Shown: positions 57,927 through 64,000 of the stretch, in pieces
Layout of the letters: each line of letters opens with the position of its first letter
How positions within the stretch are numbered: the first letter of the stretch is position 1
Source of the DNA: Paralvinella palmiformis
Taxonomy: Eukaryota; Annelida; Polychaeta; Terebellida; Alvinellidae
Length of the DNA stretch: 64,000 bases
NCBI GenBank assembly: GCA_025642065.1
Contig: JAODUP010000185.1
Span: 444,501 to 508,500, forward strand
Direction of reading: 5' to 3'
The notes under the pieces: generated by a model
Database searches by the model: none
What the model saw: only the letters and a program-made list of their open reading frames with translations
What the model was told of the DNA's origin: nothing
Program-made: the position numbers and the translations under genes

Positions 57927-59139
57927 CTTTGCAAACAGACGTATAGTACGTTCCAAGTACAGGTGTGATCAAGTTATACACTTCATGGTATCATTTGCTA
58001 CACAGCTTATAAACTGTACTTAATATTTATAATTTGTTCACAATAGTAGCACTCATCTTGCATTAACTGAACCTATTAAATTACCTCCTGGTTGCATATT
58101 CTGTTTAACTACCTAGGTAATGTCGTTAAATAGATATCCAGGTTAACCACACCTTTCCTGATTGTTTCTCGCTACATTCTCTTCCATAATTATAATTATA
58201 ATGTTAGTGAATGATATATGGCATCTCGCAGATAGATAATACGATAACACCTCTAAGTAAACACTATTATACGGCACCACTAATGTAATCAATTATCGCT
58301 TATCTATAGATACTTCTGTTATCATGCATAATTACCACGATATAGATGCGACTTCGTGCGTTTGTGTGTGTGCGCGCACGCGTCCGTGCACGCTAACAAA
58401 AGTCAGTGAAACTTATCGGTTGTCATCAAAGGAGCACCAAATTAAAACTAAATAGATTGTTGACATCACACTAACTGGCGTCTTTTGGCTTAAATGCTGA
58501 CATAGACCTTATTTCATCGTGCCGACAACTTATTATTACCTGTCATTTAATTAGCGGGTCAGATGACGTAAAATCATCTTTCTTGACTAAGACAGGCACA
58601 TGTCCAACTTCGGGTACATTGTTTTTATATTAAATGACAAACAGCCCAAGACCATAGCGACGATAATTACAGTAAGCCAGTAATGTTGCTAGGCGACGCC
58701 GACACAGAGGACAGAGGTTTTTCGTGTTATGACAGTTCGTGTCACCTGTCTGAACACCGACAACAAGAAATTAGTTCGTGTACAGGTGAACAGAATGTGA
58801 CGTTGTGAGGCCATGGCTGAGAAAGTTGGCCGGGAGAAACGCTATAAACACATGGTACACGGTAAAAGACTCCCGAGCTTTAAGACGGTTAATTTTAAAT
58901 ATCTAGGACCCTAGAGATTTGGTAGTTTTACTTTTAATTAACACATGTCTGTCCCTCGACCCCTGATACTTTCCTTAACACAGGGAACCCATCAATCCGT
59001 GGCCATTTATTTACTGATGTGGTTTATTCAACATCCTGGAGTAAAACGATTTCATCAACTTAAACTAGTATAATGTTGAAAAGGAGAATGTTAAAATGTT
59101 GAAGACATTCTCTTGAATTAATATATACTACATAGAAAG

Positions 59140-59146
<7 letters not shown>

Positions 59147-59178
<32 letters not shown>

Positions 59179-59190
59179 AGAGGGAGAGAG
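59147..59190. repeat. (AG)n / AGGG microsatellite
   Basis: AG run with GGGAG interruptions. Confidence 0.95.
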
Positions 59191-61294
59191 TCAAATATCT
59201 CTTATAGAGACACCACTCATGATACTAGCTCAGATGATCGATCTTTAAACACAGGTATTCCTATGACCGAAGAATGGCAGTAAATTGATTTTTAAAAGTC
59301 TACGAAGACAAATGGTAGCCAGAAGAGGTTTTATTTCGCAATGTATTTCCTATTTCAACAGATCACTGACTAGCTTCTCCATTTCCCTTCTTTCCTATTT
59401 CCTACACTCACTTTACATTTCAGCCCTATTTCCTCCGATTTCCGCCAACAATCACCCACCTCCACACACACGCACGCACACACACACACACACATACTCC
59501 ACCATTTCAGTCCTATCTCTCGACAATCGGCCGTCCCAAACGGAGAGGGAATTGGTCATCGGTCAAATACACTTGGATAGCCAGATGTTTATATTCTCAT
59601 AGCCACTTGGCAGCGAATTAAGGCGGAGACGGTGACGATCGATGAGAGAAACTAGTTTGTACACTGTGACGCACCGGGAGAGAGATAGCGACATATAGAG
59701 GATGACGGACGGATGGTCATCATTCCTGTGTGGTCCCCAGTTTACACATTAGTCGACGACGTTTGGTAGCCGAGGTACGGGAGCAGTTGATCAAACAGCG
59801 AGCCGGAGAGAGAGAGGAAGCAGGGTGTTGGGGGATTAAAATTTGGGATAAAAGACAACGACCGAAAAGCCCAATTCCTACGGTCCCTTAACAAAGGACA
59901 GTAATCAATTCAATGAAGTGTCAATCTCTGGCTCTTGACTGGCATCTAATCATCGAAACGGTGTTTAGGAGGCAGCGTAAATATATTAATTGAAAGCCAG
60001 ACACGAATCTCCCTCAACGGGCGTAAGGAAGGAACGCCGTTTGCGGTGAGTAAAGATGTCTGCCAAAATGGTTGGGCACGTCGATGGTCAGTGGGCACTC
60101 CGGTAGGAAGTAAGATTGTTCGGCTATTTTTTCACGTGTAGGGCGTCAGCTGGCTGCTTGGGGAAAGGGAAACGTCCGTCGTCACCATTAACTTCGTATG
60201 ACGAAATAATAGCTCCTCACCGCCCGATAGCATCACCGAAGAGAAACATCCCCTCGTCCACTTTCCGCCCGGGGAGCCGGTCATTCATCATTTCGGGGCT
60301 GCCATCGTACGACGAACGAGCTATTTTCCACACGGCGCTCGATTAATACGCGACCGTGGCGCCGCGTAGCGTATGCATTTATTAATATCGCCCGATTAGG
60401 ACGACATACGCTCAGGTGAGCGAATAATTAAACGGCCAATAAGGCAACTCTTCCTGTCCAATGTTCCCCGCTCGGGATGGCTTAATAATAAAATTTGAAA
60501 AAAATACTCGCCGGGACCTTTTAATGACAATAGATGGCTGTAAAATTTCAGCGCCGCCTTCGTTTTATTTCGGCGCTCATTTTTATCGCTGTGCGTCTTT
60601 TTCTGTCGTGGGTCGTCGACAGGTTTTTAACACGACATCAATATTGTTCTTCCACCACCACCCCCACCCGCCGGCCAATGCTATTATCGTCCCGTATGTC
60701 GGTTTTCGTCGACAATTTCTTTCATTTTTTTGGTGTGTTCTTCTTCGTCTTAGACAATGGGGACTCTTCACGCCGATGTGACGTCAGCCTTGTCGTTGCG
60801 TCATAGAGCCGGCCCGATCAATCGAGATGATTAAATTGTCGTCCGGGTGATATTTGCGATCATCATGGCGATAGTGGTGGTGGGGGTAGTGGTGGTGATG
60901 ATGATGATGATGATGGTGGTAGTGGTGGTGGTAGTAGCGGTGTTGTTGTTTATAATGATAACCACAACAATGGCAGCGGCCGTGGTTGACACGACATTGG
61001 TTGTTGATTCCGGGATGTTGTTCAGTAAAAGTGACAAGCTTCGGCAATCCTTGTTAGCTGGACAATCTTCGTCTTAACCTTATCTTTCTGCCTCTAATGG
61101 CCGCCATACGTTGTGTGTATTCTTATTTGACGTTTTTTTCCACGTCAATGATCGGATGCGGATGTTAACAAGCTTTGTTGTTATCACAGTGATAAGAGAT
61201 CGGGGTTAATGAACACCTTTTAACCAACTAACCGATTATAGGTTATAATTGTACATCATGCTATAGACTGCTCTAAGGGTGAGAGAAACAGTGA

Positions 61295-61296
<2 letters not shown>

Positions 61297-61370
<74 letters not shown>

Positions 61371-61394
61371 GTGAGTGAGTGAGTGAGTGAGTGA
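61297..61394. repeat. (GATT)n(GAGT)n microsatellite
   Basis: About 18 perfect GATT units change abruptly to about six GAGT units. The minus-strand reading gives the SINQ/SLTH-type frames. Confidence 0.97.
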
Positions 61395-61927
61395 GAAACA
61401 CCATTAAGTGAGTGAAAAACGCCATAAACACATAAACATCTCCGTTCGAGCTCCCTAAATATATAACAAAAATCAATGGCGAACGTCACAAGACGAGAGA
61501 ATATCGTTTCAGACGAGATCTCGTTTCTATATGTCGACCGGATCCGGTTTTGGAATACTATTTTCTTGTCGACGCTTTGAAATATGGATTGCGCCAGACA
61601 ACGACAACGCGCTATGCCCATAAAGAACGACATCTCGCCGGCTGGCTGCCGAGACGTGGAAAACACGTGGACAAAGCTTCGGTTGGAGTTCGGGAGACGT
61701 CATCAACAATCCTACGTCACACTGTTCCTACCTGAGCGATGATAAACCGGCGATAGCCGAACCGATTTTTGTAGCTTTAATCAATTTTAGTTAAGACGTT
61801 ACCGTCGGTCGACCAGGTGGTGGTGGTGGATGTTTTTGCCGTTTAGCCGATTTTTTCCTTCTTCCGTTTTCTCCGATCGGAATATTTAATGGCAGCCGTC
61901 AGAGGGCGCTGATTGGTTTTTCTAATT

Positions 61928-61928
<1 letters not shown>

Positions 61929-61973
<45 letters not shown>
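61929..61973. repeat. (GT)n microsatellite
   Basis: About 22 uninterrupted GT units. Confidence 0.97.
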
Positions 61974-61974
<1 letters not shown>

Positions 61975-62777
61975 CCATCGCGCGCCACGAGATACGGTAT
62001 GTTAGCATTCTATCGTAAAAGAAGCGCTCTTCTAATTATACCAGTAGGATGTGAAGGCCTTTAAATATTTCATTAGATTATTCAAAGATAACGATCTGAT
62101 TTGGAAACTCACCGACTGTTATTGCGAAAGATTAAAGACTAACGACGGTATTCGTCAATTTTTGGGGTGGGTAGAGGGTGTCATGTGGTGGGGGTAGGAT
62201 ACTATTTCCGTCTGTTTACCTTCATGTCCATTTCGTCGAGGGCCAGGGCGCTGGTGACGTCATTGTTCAATTACCGCGTCATAATTGATGTCCTCCTCGC
62301 TTTGGGTCACGGTTGACGTACAGGGGTCAGGTCTGACATTCAGCGGTACTCGAATAAATGATTGCAGATACCGATGATGTGTTGCAGCTGTTTTGTACCA
62401 AAGCGGGATAATTAGACAATCGTGTCTTCCAGCTGTAATGTACTTATACCATGGTAAACACTGGGCTATTATCTGAATACAATACGTGTAGGCGAACATG
62501 AAGCCATTATCAGTAGGCCGTCTACATATATATTAGACATTATAGGTACTTAGAAGGGCTTCAAATATAGGTTCTTCACATGATGGACACATTGCCGGTT
62601 CGGTGTAATTAACCTTACTGTGTCAAACTTGCAGGTGCTACACCTAAGTAGTTCGTAGACATAAACATTGGCTACTTTGGTCATCCAGTTCTGACTAATC
62701 TAAAGACCTCAGTGAGAAACAGTATTACCAATGTATTACTGCATATTATAATTGTGTCATCTTCTGATATATAAAAT

Positions 62778-62781
<4 letters not shown>

Positions 62782-62850
<69 letters not shown>
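62782..62850. repeat. (AT)n microsatellite, left part
   Basis: About 34 AT units directly left of the hAT-like element; the right part continues at 63898-63938. Confidence 0.97.
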
Positions 62851-62853
<3 letters not shown>

Positions 62854-63894
62854 GATTGGAGCCAAGTACATGGGAAAATATTCAAGTGCAAGTACGGGTA
62901 CAAGTATGAGCACTTATTTTATTAATGTACTCTAGTACAAGTACGAGTACATTTCAAATTACTCGAGTACAAGTACAACTACATTTTAAATCAAATTTAT
63001 TCAATTTTATAACTACTATTTAATGTGAATAGGGGGACCACTAACTTATTTGAAGTTTGCTATTTCATAATGATACATATTGACTGTTCATGTTGACACG
63101 TAGGAAGTGGTGGATCTAGATCTACATAGACACATACAGTAGCTGGTTTAATACACGTAAACAAAGATATCAATAACATTAGATCAACCCCCAAGTAAAA
63201 TTATTCAATAATTAATAACGATGGAAACATATATTTCAATCTTTATTTTATTCTTTTATTTAACCATGTTCAATATGTTATGCAGGCTGCATAACATATT
63301 GAACATGGCTAAAAAAAATGCCAGCTATTTAGAAATAATTAAATGAAATGTCATGCTTTTGTCCAAGGCACCAAACGTACATATAACTATAATAATAATG
63401 TCCCAAAATGCATTCAATATAAACAGTTAATTCAGGTACTTTTGCATCTGATGAACATCAATCTTACAGAAGGCAGTCACTAGCATTCAGGTAGAAAGAA
63501 ATTGCGTAACAAATATGTCACAAACATGTGAATAATGACAGTAGTGGTTTTAGTTAAGTTCACATTAATGTATAAATATAACATTTAAACTTTATGTTTC
63601 AAATCAAAATGACATAATCCACAGGGATTCTGGTTTAACATAATAATTGACCAATTTCTATTGGCATAATTCTAAATTCATTTTGGGAGGAAAATGGCTA
63701 TAAAGACAAATGGAAATAAATTGAAAACAATATTCTGTTTATGGTGAAAGTACTCTGAATGTTGAAAGTACGAGTACTTTATGAATGTACTCGAGTACAA
63801 GTACTGAGTACTTCCTATTATGAGTACATCCAAGTTTTTCAAATTGTGTACTCGAGTAAAATGAGTACGAGTACAGGAATAATCGGCCCCAATC

Positions 63895-63897
<3 letters not shown>
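62851..63897. mobile_element. hAT-like non-autonomous transposon, 1047 bp
   Basis: The termini are inverted: CAGGATTGGAGCC on the left and the complement of CAGGATTGGGGCC on the right. ATATATAT on both sides fits the 8-bp target duplication typical of hAT elements, though the site is itself an AT repeat. Both subterminal regions are packed with GTACTCGAGTAC/AGTACAAGTAC words, possible transposase-binding repeats. No transposase frame is present. A perfect 45-bp palindrome lies inside. Confidence 0.85.
63264..63308. other. Perfect 45-bp palindrome inside the hAT-like element
   Basis: Two 22-bp arms (CCATGTTCAATATGTTATGC... and its complement) flank a single G at 63286, with no mismatch. This is far beyond chance for AT-rich DNA and implies very recent formation or active maintenance. 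Confidence 0.9.

Positions 63898-63938
<41 letters not shown>
63898..63938. repeat. (AT)n microsatellite, right part
   Basis: About 20 AT units continuing the microsatellite split by the hAT-like element. Confidence 0.95.
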
Positions 63939-63940
<2 letters not shown>

Positions 63941-64000
63941 TGTGCTCGCGTGTGTGTTATAGCAAGGTATTATATAATTAAAAAAACTGAGAGCCTGATT

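Larger units (their letters stand above)
56874..62781. other. Long intergenic stretch, no recognised gene
   Basis: Contains microsatellites (AT at 57889-57922, AG at 59147-59190, AC near 59464-59493, GGT/GAT units near 60876-60945, GATT/GAGT at 61297-61394, GT at 61929-61973) and no recognised interspersed repeat. Open frames here are repeat translations or have no family motif. Perfect TGACGTCA octamers lie at 60779-60786 and 62255-62262. Sequence near 59.6-62.3 kb is less AT-rich. Confidence 0.45.

Noticed and set aside
60784..61077. Histidine-rich, threonine-rich and valine-rich frames
   Set aside because: Translations of the GGT/GAT microsatellite in different frames.
61297..61370. Regular short repeats as a CRISPR-like array
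   Set aside because: Simple tetranucleotide repeats without spacers, in a eukaryotic genome.
61256..61666. 136-codon minus frame with SINQ repeats
   Set aside because: Driven by the GATT microsatellite; the rest has no family features.

Overview
The window is nuclear DNA from an animal. It has spliced genes with GT-AG introns, dense dinucleotide microsatellites, tRNA-derived SINEs, degraded LINEs and many short inverted-repeat transposons. The neuropeptide gene is of the orcokinin/pedal-peptide type with an FDSI..SGFGGF repeat. With the overall sequence style this points to a lophotrochozoan, most likely a mollusc; that is an inference, not a measured identification.

Three protein genes can be supported. 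(1) Prohibitin-2 (PHB2) lies on the minus strand at 18843-28974. All eight coding exons can be joined in phase to give 300 codons plus stop. (2) The mitochondrial large-subunit ribosomal protein L47/uL29m (MRPL47) lies on the plus strand at 32103-39245, with five coding exons, 227 residues and a short first exon carrying the presumed mitochondrial presequence. PHB2 and MRPL47 are head to head, with about 3.1 kb between their start codons, and both products work in mitochondria. (3) The last coding exon of an orcokinin/pedal-peptide-like neuropeptide precursor lies on the minus strand at 44084-45031; its signal-peptide exon was not found.

Layout: 1-18.5 kb is intergenic, rich in microsatellites and SINEs. 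18.5-29 kb is PHB2, whose introns hold MITEs, a SINE split by a MITE and a long fold-back repeat. 29-32 kb is the shared upstream region. 32-39.5 kb is MRPL47, with the second copy of the fold-back repeat and a pogo/Tigger-like relic in intron 1. 39.7-43.5 kb is a second pogo-like relic, a LINE fragment and a CAGGG-type repeat. 44-45 kb is the neuropeptide exon. 45.5-47.9 kb is LINE fragments, all on the minus strand. 48-62.8 kb has no recognised gene; parts are less AT-rich and nearly free of repeats, and it holds one SINE and a TATA/Inr candidate. 62.85-63.90 kb is a complete hAT-like non-autonomous transposon inside an AT microsatellite, carrying a perfect 45-bp palindrome.

Most open reading frames elsewhere are microsatellite translations or antisense shadows and are not annotated. 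All homology statements come from reading motifs by eye; no database search was run.
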